Source of the DNA: Zoogloeaceae bacterium
GTDB lineage: Bacteria; Pseudomonadota; Gammaproteobacteria; Burkholderiales; Rhodocyclaceae
Direction of reading: 5' to 3'
NCBI GenBank assembly: GCA_031273565.1
Contig: JAISRR010000118.1
Coordinates: 1-56,406, forward strand
DNA: 56,406 nt
The notes beneath the pieces were generated by a model. It saw nothing but the letters and a program-made list of their open reading frames with translations, searched no databases and was not told the DNA's origin. Below are positions 1 to 11,790 of the stretch, in pieces. Made by a program: the position numbers and the translations under genes. Within the stretch, counting starts at the first letter, position 1. Each line of letters begins with the position of its first letter.

Positions 1-278
1 TGCTGGAAGATCATGCCGACTTTCTGACGCAGGGCGCGCAACGCCACATCGTCCAGCGCGCCCACCTCTTCTCCGGCGAAGCATACCCGTCCCGCATCCG
101 GACGTTCCAGCCGGTTGACCAGCCGGATCAGCGTCGATTTGCCCGCCCCGGAACGCCCGATGATGCCGAACGCCTCGCCCGCGTGAACGGCAAGGTTGAT
201 GTCGCACAACGCCGCCACCGCCTGACGCCGCACGCGGTAGTGTTTCGAGACCTGTTGCCATTCGAGGAGAGGCGGCAT
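1..278 (-). CDS. metN: MetN-like ABC transporter ATP-binding protein (3' part outside window)
   Basis: This is the first 92 residues of an ABC ATPase that energises an importer on the cytoplasmic face of the inner membrane. The Walker A motif is seen as GRSGAGKST, inside the stretch FGIIGRSGAGKSTLIRLVN. That stretch followed by LERPDAGRV and KVGMIFQ is characteristic of MetN, the D-methionine importer ATPase. The ATG at 276-278 opens directly into the typical N-terminal beta strand. The gene runs off the left edge, so the Q-loop onward, the signature and the Walker B motif are not visible. Other amino-acid ABC ATPases are possible, but the FGIIGRSGAGKS block favours MetN. Confidence 0.75.
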   Translation of the reverse strand, partial: MPPLLEWQQVSKHYRVRRQAVAALCDINLAVHAGEAFGIIGRSGAGKSTLIRLVNRLERPDAGRVCFAGEEVGALDDVALRALRQKVGMIFQ

Positions 279-456
279 GATTTTTCCAGGACAAAGGCGC
301 GAATTTTACCATCCTCTCCAAAACCCGCGTGCAGGGCAGGCGCATTAATGACAAGGCCATGCAAAGCCGCTCAATTGCCCTGACGCAGGATATTGCGCAG
401 CATAATGAAAAACAATGTATCATAAATTCATATTGAGAAAATACAGGGGATTGCAC
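279..456. other. Divergent intergenic region
   Basis: This gap separates the leftward MetN-like gene from the rightward small secreted protein. It is AT-rich towards its right end, where TTGCGC (393-398) and TATCAT (418-423) could be a poor promoter with a 19-bp spacer. I see no RNA gene or repeat in it. Confidence 0.3.
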
Positions 457-846
457 ATGAGCATGCAGCGCTTTTTTGGAATTCTGGCATTTTTTCTGTT
501 GCTGGTTTGTAATGCCAACGCGGATTCTATCGCGCTTTCCGACAGAAAGACTCCCTTTGAGGGGACATGGGAACGCATGGAAAACGAAATGACCCGCTGG
601 AAATTTGTCGGTAACACATACGAGGTGTATTGGGAGCTGGAAGGAGAGTTTGGCGAACATTATTACAAGGGGACATTTACCTATAAAGAAAATGTACCCA
701 ACAGAGGCATTATCACATTTGAGCAAACCCATTCCGCCGTAACAAGCGGCGCATGGAAGCCGGATACGGATACTGAAATTACCCATTATAATTTTATTGA
801 TGGCGCCACACTTGCAATTACTTCTGCAAGGTATCGTAAAAAATGA
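457..846 (+). CDS. Small secreted hypothetical protein
   Basis: A 129-residue protein of unknown function. I chose the ATG at 457 because AGGGGA (445-450) lies six bases upstream; an ATG at 415 would add 14 residues ahead of the signal peptide. The N-terminus is a short basic region, a hydrophobic core (ILAFFLLLVC) and a likely signal-peptidase site after NANA. The mature part contains FEGTWERME and KFVGNTYEVYWE, resembling lipocalin-like small beta-barrel proteins that assess a small residual quantity, but this is only a resemblance. It stands alone, followed by a strong hairpin facing the next gene. Confidence 0.6.
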   Translation: MSMQRFFGILAFFLLLVCNANADSIALSDRKTPFEGTWERMENEMTRWKFVGNTYEVYWELEGEFGEHYYKGTFTYKENVPNRGIITFEQTHSAVTSGAWKPDTDTEITHYNFIDGATLAITSARYRKK

Positions 847-872
847 AATGTCGCGTTCAACGCATAAGTCAA

Positions 873-908
873 GCAGGTTGGGTTACGCCTTCGGCTTACC
901 CAACCTGC
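873..908. terminator. Hairpin between convergent genes
   Basis: Perfect 11-bp arms GCAGGTTGGGT (873-883) and ACCCAACCTGC (898-908) flank a 14-base loop containing CGCCTTCGG. It lies exactly between the stop codons of two convergent genes, so it could end transcription in both directions. There is no long U tract, so it may act as a REP-like 3'-end barrier rather than a classical terminator. Confidence 0.5.
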
Positions 909-923
909 GCGCTATTTTGCAAA

Positions 924-2711
924 TCAATCCCCGAAAAGCACACTGTTCGGTTTCGGACGCTTCCCTGACGAGAGCGTTTCGATGAGTTCTTTTGACTCCT
1001 TGACCAGACTCTTGATGACTCCGTACTTGCTCGCCTCAAAGCGGCGAATGAGATTTTTTGCGGAATTAATGGCGAGTTCAGGCTGACTGATTAATAACTG
1101 TCCCTGATAATACATCGCCTCGGCAATGAGTTCGTCGATAAACTCGTTGGCAGCAAACCGCTGGTCAATATTTTTCCAGAATTCCTTTTCCGCCCTGCTT
1201 TGAGCTGCGCTGACAAGCATGGCGGTTTTGACGCCCATCGCGTAGGAGAGCTGCCCTTTCAAGGCAAAACTGCTGCTCTCGATCGTGCTGTTCCTGTCGC
1301 CACCCAGACGTGTCTTCAGGGCTGCGTAGATGGCAATGGCTTCCAGGATTTTGTCTTGTTCGATCATCGCCAGGGCGTTTCGCCTCAGTGAGTCGGCAAA
1401 TATTTCGCGGGCTTTCTCGTCTGCATTGGCAAGCCCTTCGATTTCGGCAAGCAGCGGGGCTGCCGTAGTTATGTTGCCCAGGTGAATCAGTACCGCGTTA
1501 CGATCAGCGCGCACCCCGACCATTTGCGCCTGAATATCCGGGGTAGGGTCATCGCCAAAGCGCTGCAGGATGTCGTCGTAAACGGCCAGCAGGTTTTTTT
1601 CCTGCGCTTCTCTTCCCATCAGGGCGCGCAGCTTGTAAGTAAACAGGGTATCGAAAATGATCGTCCGCATTTCCTGTGCATCGTCCGCGCCAAAACGCTG
1701 CACGATCGCATCATAAATCGCAATCTTCGCCTCCGGCTCATACAGCGCCTTGGATTTCTGGATGAGCGCCTGCGCCAGCATCACCCGCACTTGCGGAGAC
1801 GGGTCATTGCCAAAACGCCGCTCAATGTCCGCGTACACCGCGTCAATGTCGACATTGCCACTATGGGCATGGGAAATCAGCGTCAGTAGCGCCTGAATCA
1901 CCAGGGCGCGAATTTCAGGGCTGGCGTCGTCGCCATAGCGACGGTCGATCTCCCGGCAAATATCGCCCGCTTGCATCATATTATTGTCGGTCAATTGCAA
2001 AAGCGCCCGGATAACCCAGTAACGGGTATCGGCATCGGTATCCTTGCCGAAGCGCGCATCAATATCACGATAAACCTTTGCCTCTTCCTCGTACCAGTTG
2101 CTTGTTTTCTTTTGCCAGTTGATTGCCCCGCCCTTGACATACAGCGCCGCCGCCACCCATTGACGAACAGCGGGATTTTTATCTTTACCAAAGCGCGCCG
2201 CCGCATCGTTGGCAGTCGCAATGGCGGTCTGCCAATCCCAGCCTTGATGCGAGAAGAACGCGCGACGAAAGAAGACCTCGGCCAAACGAGCGCGGACGAG
2301 CAGGCGCGTATCTTTTCCGAAATCCTGCCTGATGCTTTCCCACAACGCCTCTTCCTGCTTCCATTCCTTCTGCCTGATCAACGCCAGCACTTTTTCGCCC
2401 AGCGCCGTCAGCACCCACGCACGGATTTTCTCGTTTTTTTCCTTGCCGAAACGACGATCAATATCATCATGGATAATGATGGCAGATGCGTAATCTTCTT
2501 TTGCGTAAAACGCGGTTGCGGATTGCAACAAAGCCGTAATGTGTTGTTCCATCCCCTCAACGCTTTGGTCGCGGGCAAACTGCCGGTCGATGTGCACAAT
2601 GATTTCAGTAGCGGCAGAGGAAGGCAAAGCGGTTTCTCCCCAGACGCCGGTTGTGGTAACAGCAAACGCCATCGCCACAAGCAGCGGATTTAAAGCAACG
2701 ATTTTCTGCAT
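924..2711 (-). CDS. Exported repeat protein with about ten helical repeats
   Basis: A 595-residue protein built from about ten repeats with the consensus Y.DI..RFG.D.....R..V..AL, for example VYRDIDARFGKDTDADTR and VYADIERRFGNDPSPQVR. The spacing and alternating hydrophobics suggest TPR-like helical hairpins that form a protein-binding solenoid. I chose the ATG at 2711 over an upstream one at 2819 because GGAG sits eight bases before it and the product then begins with a signal peptide (LLVAMAFAVTTTGVWG). It probably acts in the periplasm. No enzymatic motif is visible and the partner is unknown. It is codirectional with the lipoprotein gene upstream. Confidence 0.7.
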   Translation of the reverse strand: MQKIVALNPLLVAMAFAVTTTGVWGETALPSSAATEIIVHIDRQFARDQSVEGMEQHITALLQSATAFYAKEDYASAIIIHDDIDRRFGKEKNEKIRAWVLTALGEKVLALIRQKEWKQEEALWESIRQDFGKDTRLLVRARLAEVFFRRAFFSHQGWDWQTAIATANDAAARFGKDKNPAVRQWVAAALYVKGGAINWQKKTSNWYEEEAKVYRDIDARFGKDTDADTRYWVIRALLQLTDNNMMQAGDICREIDRRYGDDASPEIRALVIQALLTLISHAHSGNVDIDAVYADIERRFGNDPSPQVRVMLAQALIQKSKALYEPEAKIAIYDAIVQRFGADDAQEMRTIIFDTLFTYKLRALMGREAQEKNLLAVYDDILQRFGDDPTPDIQAQMVGVRADRNAVLIHLGNITTAAPLLAEIEGLANADEKAREIFADSLRRNALAMIEQDKILEAIAIYAALKTRLGGDRNSTIESSSFALKGQLSYAMGVKTAMLVSAAQSRAEKEFWKNIDQRFAANEFIDELIAEAMYYQGQLLISQPELAINSAKNLIRRFEASKYGVIKSLVKESKELIETLSSGKRPKPNSVLFGD

Positions 2712-2815
2712 GACAAAATCTCCGGTTATGCCAGCAAGTGTAGCCTGCGCCCGCATCAGACCAAGGCCGTGCCTGATCCACGCAAAACCACGATTTGCGG
2801 GCGGTTTTTCGCGCC

Positions 2816-3424
2816 TCATTCGACCGTTTCCAGTTGCTCGCTCGCAAAAATCGCGGCGGGGGAAATGACGGTTTCATTCAGTGGAATATGTTGTCCGTAA
2901 CGTTCGCGCAGTTTTGCTTTGACCGCTGCGTGTGAGAGATCGAATTCCCCCAGTTTTTGCAGTTTGCCCACCTCCACGCCTGCGCCGCGCTGGTAAATTT
3001 TCCAGACCAGTTCCGAGCAATAGAATTTTTCGTCACTCCACCCGAAAGCCAGATCGTAGGCTTTGCCCGCGAAACGCCGGCTTTCCGCCTGCATGCGGGC
3101 GAGGACTTCCGGCGTCAGAACGGTTCCGGCGTTTTTCAGGCGTTTGACGACATAATGCCCCGCCTCGCCGCGCGCGATCCATTCCTGCAACGGGGTGACT
3201 TCCACGAACCGGGCGGCTTCGTGAACGTACCACTTGCCCCCCTGGGCGAACAGGATGCCTACATGGGAATACTTCGATTTCGTCGCCAACTGTATCGCCT
3301 GACTCTGCGACGAGCGGGAAATCTGGAAAATGAGGTCGCCGTCTTGCAGTGGCGTGGACGCGCCGCCGGAAGTGCACGCCGCAGCCAGCACTGCCGCGAT
3401 GAAGATCAGGATGATGCTTCGCAT
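2816..3424 (-). CDS. YiiX/YebB-like NlpC/P60-superfamily lipoprotein
   Basis: A 202-residue predicted lipoprotein of the circularly permuted papain-like YiiX family (Peptidase_C92 type). Members are thought to cut amide bonds in peptidoglycan or lipid substrates. The signal peptide ends in the lipobox LAAAC. The likely catalytic histidine is in KYSHVGI and the cysteine is in FYCSELVW, in the permuted His-before-Cys order. I chose the ATG at 3424 because GGGGAG lies seven bases upstream and the signal peptide then starts at the N-terminus; the longer reading begins at 3481. The gene is probably cotranscribed with the downstream repeat protein. The substrate is unknown. Confidence 0.75.
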   Translation of the reverse strand: MRSIILIFIAAVLAAACTSGGASTPLQDGDLIFQISRSSQSQAIQLATKSKYSHVGILFAQGGKWYVHEAARFVEVTPLQEWIARGEAGHYVVKRLKNAGTVLTPEVLARMQAESRRFAGKAYDLAFGWSDEKFYCSELVWKIYQRGAGVEVGKLQKLGEFDLSHAAVKAKLRERYGQHIPLNETVISPAAIFASEQLETVE

Positions 3425-3608
3425 GGGATTTCTCCCCGAACAGGTGGAAATGGATGATATCGCGATCATGATGTCCGGCATATTCTGCCCGCCGGGTTGC
3501 CCGTCATGTTACCCGCGATGATCGCCATCAAAATCCACATTCGCACAACGAAGTTAATTTAGTTTATAAAAAAGATGCGCTACCTATTTAATTTATTTGA
3601 TTTTTTCC

Positions 3609-3640
3609 TATAATAGCGACACTTTGTTAGTGGCAGTGTC
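3609..3640 (+). promoter_or_regulatory. Candidate flhB promoter and leader hairpin
   Basis: A consensus -10 TATAAT lies at 3609-3614 in a very AT-rich segment, but the -35 is poor. A 6-bp hairpin, GACACT (3618-3623) with AGTGTC (3635-3640), abuts the flhB ATG at 3641, and no strong Shine-Dalgarno is visible. A start near 3621 would give a leader of only about 20 bases. No sigma-54 GG/GC element was seen. Confidence 0.4.
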
Positions 3641-4776
3641 ATGGCAGACGGCAGCGATCTCGAGAAAACAGAACAACCTACGGGCCGACGCATCGAGCAG
3701 GCGCGGGAGGAAGGTCAGGTTCCCCATTCGCGGGAACTGGGCAGCTTTCTCCTTCTCATGGTCGCGGCGATGGCCTTCTGGCTCTTGGGCGACTGGTTTG
3801 CCGGACGCTTCATGAGCATCATGCAAAAGGGGTTGAGCATCGACCCCGTGTATATCCGTGAGCCGCTGCTGGGCGTGGCGCGGCTGGGCGATCTGGGGTT
3901 CGATGCCTTTATCAGTTTTTCTCCGTTGGTGCTGGCGCTGGTGATTGCTGCCCTGATTCCGCCTTTCGTGATGAATGCCTGGGTGTTTTCAACCAAGGCG
4001 TTGATGCCCAACTTCGGGCGCATGAATCCCGTTTCCGGCATCGGGCGCATGTTTTCCTGGAACAGCCTGATGGAACTCTCCAAGGCGGCGCTGAAAGCCC
4101 TTCTGATCGGCGGCGTGGCGGTGACGCTGATTTCGCACGAATGGCGGGATATCTTCGGGCTGCTGGCGCAACCGCTGGATGCCGGGCTGGCGACCGCCGG
4201 ACGCTTGCTGACCTTTACCTTTCTGATGCTCGTGGCGACCATGATTATCATCGTCGCCGCCGATGTGCCTTTCCAGATCTGGCAGTACTACCACAAGATG
4301 CGAATGACCAAGGAAGAGGTCAAGCAGGAAGCGAAGGAAATGGACGGCAACCCCCTGGTCAAGGGGCGCATTCGCAGCCTGCAACGCGAGGCGGCGCGTA
4401 AACGCATGATGGCGGCGGTGCCGGAGGCCGATGTGATCGTGACCAACCCCACCCATTTCGCGGTGGCCTTGTCGTACAAGGAAGGCATGAGCGCGCCCAG
4501 TGTGCTGGCCAAGGGCATGGGCGTGATTGCCCGGAAAATCAAGGCCATCGGCGCCGAACATGGCGTGCCGTTGCTGGAAGCGCCGCCACTGGCGCGTGCG
4601 CTCTTCAAGCATTCGGAAGTCGGCGAACTGATCCCCGGCGCGCTGTACGCCGCTGTCGCCGAAGTGCTGGCCTATGTGTACCAGTTGAACCAGTGGAAAA
4701 AACAGGGCGGCGACTATCCCACGCCGCCCGCGCGGGTGGATGTGCCGCCTGAACTGGCCGTGCCGGAGGCTGTCTG

Positions 4777-4777
<1 letters not shown>
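3641..4777 (+). CDS. flhB: Flagellar export switch protein FlhB
   Basis: FlhB is the inner-membrane component of the flagellar type III export gate that changes substrate specificity from rod/hook to filament subunits. The N-terminus reads EKTEQPTGRRIEQAREEGQ, the usual FlhB opening, followed by four hydrophobic segments. The autocleavage motif NPTH is present in VIVTNPTHFAVAL (about residues 265-280), so normal self-processing is expected. The 378-residue length is typical. Its stop overlaps the flhA start by one base (TGATG), indicating translational coupling, and it heads the flhB-flhA-flhF-flhG-fliA-motC-motD set. Confidence 0.97.
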
Positions 4778-6863
<2,086 letters not shown>

Positions 6864-6867
<4 letters not shown>

Positions 6868-8348
6868 ACGTCAGAAAATTCGTAGCCGTCAATGCCCCCG
6901 AAGCCTTGCGCAAGATCAAGGAAACCCTGGGGCCGGACGCCGTCATCCTCTCCAACCGCAGCGTCGCGGGCGGCGTCGAAATCATGGCCGTCGCCCACCG
7001 CGATCTGGCCATGATCGTGCCCCCGGCGGAAGAAAAACAGCGTCCGCCGTCATCGCGTTTCGCCGCGCCGGTTTCGCCCTCCGCCTTCGCCGGTGAGGAC
7101 GAGGATTACCACGTCAGCCTGTCCTCGCGGCAGGCCACATCGGGCAATCATGTTTCTGAGCGCGCCATGCAGACGCCCTTTCTGCGTCAGGCTGCCGTCC
7201 AATCCGATGCCCGGATACAGGCACAGACGCAGACCCGGCAAAACCCGTCCCGCGCCGTGCCGCGACCCGCGACGCAACCCGCGCAACCCAGCCGCGCCGC
7301 CGCCATCGTCAATGCCTCCATTCCCAAACCCGCTTCCCTGCGTACCGGCGATGCCTTGAAACCGCCCGCCGCGCGCGCCCCCGTTGCCATCCAGCAGGAG
7401 GCTGAAGTCGTCCCGGCGGAAGTGCTGGATGAAATCCGCTCCCTGCGCAAGATCGTCGAACAACATCTGGCCGGATTCGCCTGGGGCGAAACCGCGCGCA
7501 CCAGACCGGTCGAAACCGAAGTGCTGCGGCGGATGCTGGAAGCCGGGTTTTCTCCGCTGTTCGCCCGCGAACTGCTGGCCGGGCTGCCGCCGGAAATGAA
7601 TGTCGCGCAAGCCCTGGCCTGGAGCCGGGGCGTTGCCGACAAGAGTCTGTTTACCGCCGGACAGGATATCGTCGATCAGGGCGGGGTTTACGCCCTCATG
7701 GGGCCGACCGGCGTCGGCAAGACCACGACCACCGCAAAACTCGCCGCCCGTTGCGTCCTGAAACACGGCGCGAGCAAAGTCGCGCTGGTGACCACCGACA
7801 GTTACCGGATCGGCGCGTATGAACAACTGCGCATCTATGGCCGCATTCTGGGCGTGACGGTCTATCTCGCCAGAGACGCGGAAGAATTGCGCCAGACCCT
7901 GCTCGAACTCTCCAATAAACACATGGTGTTGATCGACACCATGGGCATGAGCCAGAAAGATAGGCTGGTGCTGGAACTGAACGCCATGCTCTCTGATTGC
8001 GCCGTGCGCCGCCTGCTGCTGCTCTCTTCAACCGCGCGCGGCGACACGCTGGACGACGTGGTGCGCGCCTATCGCGGCAGCGATCTGGCGGGGTGCGTGC
8101 TCACCAAGGTCGACGAAGCTGTCAGCCTCGCCCCCGCGCTCGACGCCATCATGCGGCACGGACTCAAGCTGCACTACGTTTCCAACGGTCAGCGCGTGCC
8201 GGAAGACCTGCACCTGCCCAACCGCGCCTATCTGCTGCATCGCGCCTTCAAGGAAGCGCCGGAAGCGACACATCGCTACACAGGACTGGAACCGGGACTG
8301 ATGATGGCCAACGCGGGCTTGAAGGTTTCTGGAGACTGGCGTGGCTGA
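6864..8348 (+). CDS. flhF: Flagellar SRP-like GTPase FlhF
   Basis: FlhF is an SRP/FtsY-type GTPase that places the flagellum, usually at the cell pole. The 494-residue protein has a short conserved N-terminus (MNVRKFVAVNAPEALRKIKE), a proline/alanine/glutamine-rich variable linker (about residues 60-180), an N-domain and a G-domain from about residue 275. In the G-domain I see GPTGVGKTTTTAKLAA (P-loop), DTMGMSQKD and TKVDEA. Pairing with flhG suggests control of flagellar number and site in a polarly flagellated cell. A good AGG-type ribosome site (GGAGG at 6854-6858) precedes the ATG. Confidence 0.95.
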
Positions 8349-9231
8349 TTTTCGTCTCGATCAGGCGGCCGGACTCCGCCGCTTGTTCGACTGTCGCCGC
8401 CTGCGTATCGTCACTTTCGCTTCCGGTACGCCGGGCGTCGGCAAGACCACGCTGGTCGCCAATGTCGCCATCGCGCTGGCGCGGCAGGGCCTGGAAGTGC
8501 TGGTCGTGGACGAAAATGGCGGCGCGCGTCACCTGGGCGCGTTTTTCGGCATGGCTTCCAATGGCGATTTGCTGCAAGTGGTGAATCGCACACTGCATCT
8601 GGAAGACGTGTTATTCAGCCCCGCGCCGGGGGTGCAGGTTTTGCCCGCAGGCCGCGCCGCCCGTCGGTTGACCTGCCTCAACAATGCCCAACAACAGGCG
8701 ATGCTGGACGGCATCAATGGTCTGGCGCGTCCTGTGGATGTCATTCTGGTCGACAGTTCCCCCGGTCACGCGCACGGGTTTTCGCCCTGGGGACTGGCGG
8801 CGGGCGAGGCCGTGATGGTGCTTTCCGGCTCCGGCGCTTCCATCACCGAGGCTTACGCGCTGATTAAAAAAGTCAGTCTGGCGCTGCACCGGCGGCATTT
8901 TCGTATTTTGGCGAACCGCGTCAAAAGCGCAAACGACGGGCAGGTGATTTTCAGGAATCTGAAAAAAGTCGCCGCCGAACGGGGCATCGCCCGCCTTGAA
9001 TACGGCGGCGCGATTCCGCTGGATAACACCCTGAAACAACTGGGACAGCTCTGTCAGCCCATCGTCGAGGCGCTGCCGGAAACGCCCGCCGCCCTCGCGC
9101 TCAAGGAATTCGCGGGGCGCATGCTGACCTGGCCGGGCGCGGAATACGAACATGGCGGCGTCGAACAGCTTGTCGAGCAACTGTTGCATTCGGAACCGGG
9201 CAGCGAATATCGGGCGAGGATGCAGGGCTGA
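8341..9231 (+). CDS. flhG: MinD-like ATPase FlhG (FleN)
   Basis: FlhG/FleN is a MinD/ParA-type ATPase that limits flagellar number and works with FlhF. The protein has 296 residues and starts with GTG at 8341, eight bases inside flhF, with GGAG nine bases upstream. The deviant P-loop is SGTPGVGKTTLVANVAIALA (about residues 26-45), followed by VLVVDENGG and the Walker B-like VILVDSSPGH. The P-loop has GTPGVGKTT in place of the more usual KGGVGKT. No N-terminal FliM-like activation segment was recognised. Confidence 0.92.
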   Translation: MADFRLDQAAGLRRLFDCRRLRIVTFASGTPGVGKTTLVANVAIALARQGLEVLVVDENGGARHLGAFFGMASNGDLLQVVNRTLHLEDVLFSPAPGVQVLPAGRAARRLTCLNNAQQQAMLDGINGLARPVDVILVDSSPGHAHGFSPWGLAAGEAVMVLSGSGASITEAYALIKKVSLALHRRHFRILANRVKSANDGQVIFRNLKKVAAERGIARLEYGGAIPLDNTLKQLGQLCQPIVEALPETPAALALKEFAGRMLTWPGAEYEHGGVEQLVEQLLHSEPGSEYRARMQG

Positions 9232-9376
9232 GGTCGCCCGCAGCGCCGAAAAGCATGGCGTCGGCATCCATGTGACTGTCCTGCATTGCCCGGTCGGGGG
9301 GCGTGAAAATTGTCCCATGGCATCTGATATCCTGATAACCTTCGTTCATCGTAAACGCCACATCCCAGAAGTCTGA

Positions 9377-10111
9377 ATGTATACAGCCGATGGTCATTTC
9401 GACAGGGAGCAACTGGTGCGACAGTACGCTCCGCTGGTCAAACGCATCGCCCATCACCTGATGGCACGGCTTCCCGCCAATGTGCAACTGGAAGACCTGG
9501 TTCAGAACGGCATGATTGGTCTTCTGGATGCGTTTTCCCGCTATGAGGAAGGCCTGGGCGCGCAGTTTGAAACCTACGCCGGTCAGCGCATTCGCGGCGC
9601 GATGCTGGATGGCCTGCGCGACAACGATTGGCTGCCGCGCAGTCTGCGCCGCGAAATGCGGCGCGTGGAAGCCACGTTACAGCAACTTGAGCAGCAGAAT
9701 GGTCGCGTGCCCAGCGAGGGCGAACTGGCCGCCAGCATGGACATGTCGCTCGCGGATTACCAGAAACTTTTGCAGGAGGCGAAGGGGCATCAACTGGTCT
9801 ACCTCGACGATTTCGCCAGCGAGGATGGCGAGGATTTTCTGGAACGTCATCTGGGCAGCAGCGAGGATGATCCTTCCGTACGGCTGGAAGACAAGGATTT
9901 GCGCCAGAATCTGGCGCGGGTTATCGGCGCCCTGCCTGAACGGGAAAAACTGGTCATGGCGCTCTACTATGATGAAGAACTGAATCTCAAGGAAATCGGG
10001 GAAATCATGGGCGTCAGCGAATCGCGCATCTGCCAGTTGCACAGTCAGGCCATCAGCCGCATTCGCAGCAAGCTCTTTGGCGTCGAACGCCGGAAACCGG
10101 AGAAAGGATAA
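9377..10111 (+). CDS. fliA: Flagellar sigma factor FliA (sigma-28)
   Basis: FliA directs RNA polymerase to late flagellar promoters. The 244 residues show sigma region 2 (LPANVQLEDLVQNGMIGLLD and ETYAGQRIRGAMLDGLR), region 3 around PSEGELAASMDMSLADY, and region 4 ending in NLKEIGEIMGVSESRICQLH, the -35-binding helix-turn-helix. It lies 145 bases after flhG and six bases before motC. The 145-base gap could hold its own promoter, but I see no convincing -35/-10 pair there. Confidence 0.96.
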   Translation: MYTADGHFDREQLVRQYAPLVKRIAHHLMARLPANVQLEDLVQNGMIGLLDAFSRYEEGLGAQFETYAGQRIRGAMLDGLRDNDWLPRSLRREMRRVEATLQQLEQQNGRVPSEGELAASMDMSLADYQKLLQEAKGHQLVYLDDFASEDGEDFLERHLGSSEDDPSVRLEDKDLRQNLARVIGALPEREKLVMALYYDEELNLKEIGEIMGVSESRICQLHSQAISRIRSKLFGVERRKPEKG

Positions 10112-10117
10112 CAGCGC

Positions 10118-10897
10118 GTGGATAAACTCAGCCTGTTTGGTCTCATTATCGGCATTGGCGCCATCATGGGCGGTCAAGTGCTGGAAGGCGGGCATCTTGC
10201 CTCACTGCTGCAACCCACTGCCCTGTTGATTGTCTTCGGGGGCACGCTGGGCGCGGTGCTGCTGCAAAGTCCCTTTGTCACGTTCAAGCGCGGCATGCGT
10301 ATGGCGACCTGGGTATTTTTTCCGCCCGCCATCAATCATGACCGGCTGATCGGCGATGTAACCTACTGGAGCCAGTTGACCCGCCGCGAAGGTCTGCTGA
10401 CGCTGGAAAAATTCACCAATCAGATCAAGGACGATTTCACCAGCAAGGGCTTGCAGCTTCTGGTTGACGGCGTTGCCGCCGAGCACATCCGCGAGGTGCT
10501 GGACGCGAAGCTGACCACGTTCGAAGACGAAATGCGTCAGGGCGCGCGCATCTGGGAAGCCGCCGGAGGCTACTCGCCCACCATCGGCATTCTGGGCGCG
10601 GTGCTGGGGCTGATTCACGTCATGGAAAACCTCTCCGATCCGTCAAAACTGGGCGCGGGCATCGCGGTGGCTTTTGTCGCCACCATCTACGGCGTGGGGC
10701 TGGCCAATCTGGTTTATCTGCCCATCGCCAACAAGCTGAAAACGCACATCACCCGTCTGGTCGCGGCGCGCGAAATGCTGATCGATGGCATGATCGGCAT
10801 TGCCGTCGGCGACAATCCGCGCCTGATCGAAAGCCGTCTGCAAGGCTACCTGTTCAAGGAAATGCAGCCGGAAAGAAAGTCGCCCAGGCGACGTTAA
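10118..10897 (+). CDS. motC: Flagellar motor stator protein MotC (MotA family)
   Basis: A MotA-family stator subunit that, with its MotB-type partner, forms the ion channel driving flagellar rotation. The 259 residues have two N-terminal membrane segments, a cytoplasmic loop, and two C-terminal segments (PTIGILGAVLGLIHVM and IAVAFVATIYGVGLANLVYL). The length and the partner fit the second stator pair MotC/MotD of pseudomonads and many betaproteobacteria better than E. coli MotA. Start is GTG at 10118, preceded by GAGAAAGGA. Whether it uses H+ or Na+ cannot be told from the sequence. Confidence 0.88.
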   Translation: MDKLSLFGLIIGIGAIMGGQVLEGGHLASLLQPTALLIVFGGTLGAVLLQSPFVTFKRGMRMATWVFFPPAINHDRLIGDVTYWSQLTRREGLLTLEKFTNQIKDDFTSKGLQLLVDGVAAEHIREVLDAKLTTFEDEMRQGARIWEAAGGYSPTIGILGAVLGLIHVMENLSDPSKLGAGIAVAFVATIYGVGLANLVYLPIANKLKTHITRLVAAREMLIDGMIGIAVGDNPRLIESRLQGYLFKEMQPERKSPRRR

Positions 10898-10909
10898 CGG
10901 AGTGATGAG

Positions 10910-11734
10910 ATGGCGCGCAGACTGCGTAAAAAACGTCCAGAAGACCCCGACAACCACGACCGTTGGCTGGTTTCCTACGCCGATTTCATCACCCTGCTGT
11001 TTGCCTTTTTTGTGGTCATGTACGCGCTCTCTTCGGTCAATGAGGGCAAATACCGGATTCTGTCCGACTCCCTGAACAATGCCTTTCGCAATCTCACCAA
11101 CGACCCTGGCGGACAACTGATTCTCCTCACGCCCGGCTCGCCGCCGCTGCCCGCGCCGGTTGCACGCCCTGACAGGGGCACGGACGAAAAAACCAGGGGA
11201 CGCCAGCGCGAAAAAATGCGCAACATGGCCGGGGACATCATGCAGGCGCTGGCGCCCCTCGTGCGCGAGGGCAAGGTGCGGGTGCTGGAAACCAGCCGGG
11301 GTGTCACCGTGGAAATCAACGACAGCGTACTTTTCGCGCCCGGACAGGCGAGGCTGGAGCCGCTTTCCGTTTCCGCGCTGGAAGCCGTCGCGCGGGTGCT
11401 GGCGCCGGGCGAGTTTCCCATCACCATCGAAGGTCACACCGACAACGTGCCGATCAATACGCCGCAATTTCCTTCCAACTGGGAGCTTTCCGCCGTGCGC
11501 GCCACGACCGTGCTGCGCCTTTTCGCCGAAGCGGGCGTGCCGCAAGATCACCTGACCGCCATCGGCTACGGCGAACAGCACGCGGTGGAAAGCAACGATA
11601 CGGTGGAAGGCCGCGCCCGCAACCGCCGCGTGACCATCCTGATCGACGCCCGGGAACCGGAAGCGCCCCCGGAAGTGCTGACGGAACTGAGTCCCGGCAA
11701 AGCGCAATCCGCAGAGGGCAATCGTGCGGATTGA
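10910..11734 (+). CDS. motD: Flagellar motor protein MotD (MotB family)
   Basis: MotB-type stator subunit that anchors the motor to peptidoglycan. The basic N-terminus is followed by one membrane helix containing the ion-binding aspartate in SYADFITLLFAFFVVMYA. The C-terminus (about residues 120-250) is an OmpA-like peptidoglycan-binding domain with EGHTDNVPI and NRRVTILI. At 274 residues it matches MotD. It follows motC by 12 bases with GGAG upstream. It is the last recognisable flagellar gene of the operon. Confidence 0.9.
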   Translation: MARRLRKKRPEDPDNHDRWLVSYADFITLLFAFFVVMYALSSVNEGKYRILSDSLNNAFRNLTNDPGGQLILLTPGSPPLPAPVARPDRGTDEKTRGRQREKMRNMAGDIMQALAPLVREGKVRVLETSRGVTVEINDSVLFAPGQARLEPLSVSALEAVARVLAPGEFPITIEGHTDNVPINTPQFPSNWELSAVRATTVLRLFAEAGVPQDHLTAIGYGEQHAVESNDTVEGRARNRRVTILIDAREPEAPPEVLTELSPGKAQSAEGNRAD

Positions 11735-11790
11735 GCGGCGATTCGGGTGTCCCTTGACGTCTCAGCGCCCCCCGAAAATGGCGGCATCCC
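11735..11790. other. Gap after the flagellar operon
   Basis: Only a short GC-rich stretch lies between motD and the next possible ORF. I see no terminator with a U tract here, so flagellar transcription might continue into the two unknown genes downstream. Confidence 0.3.
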
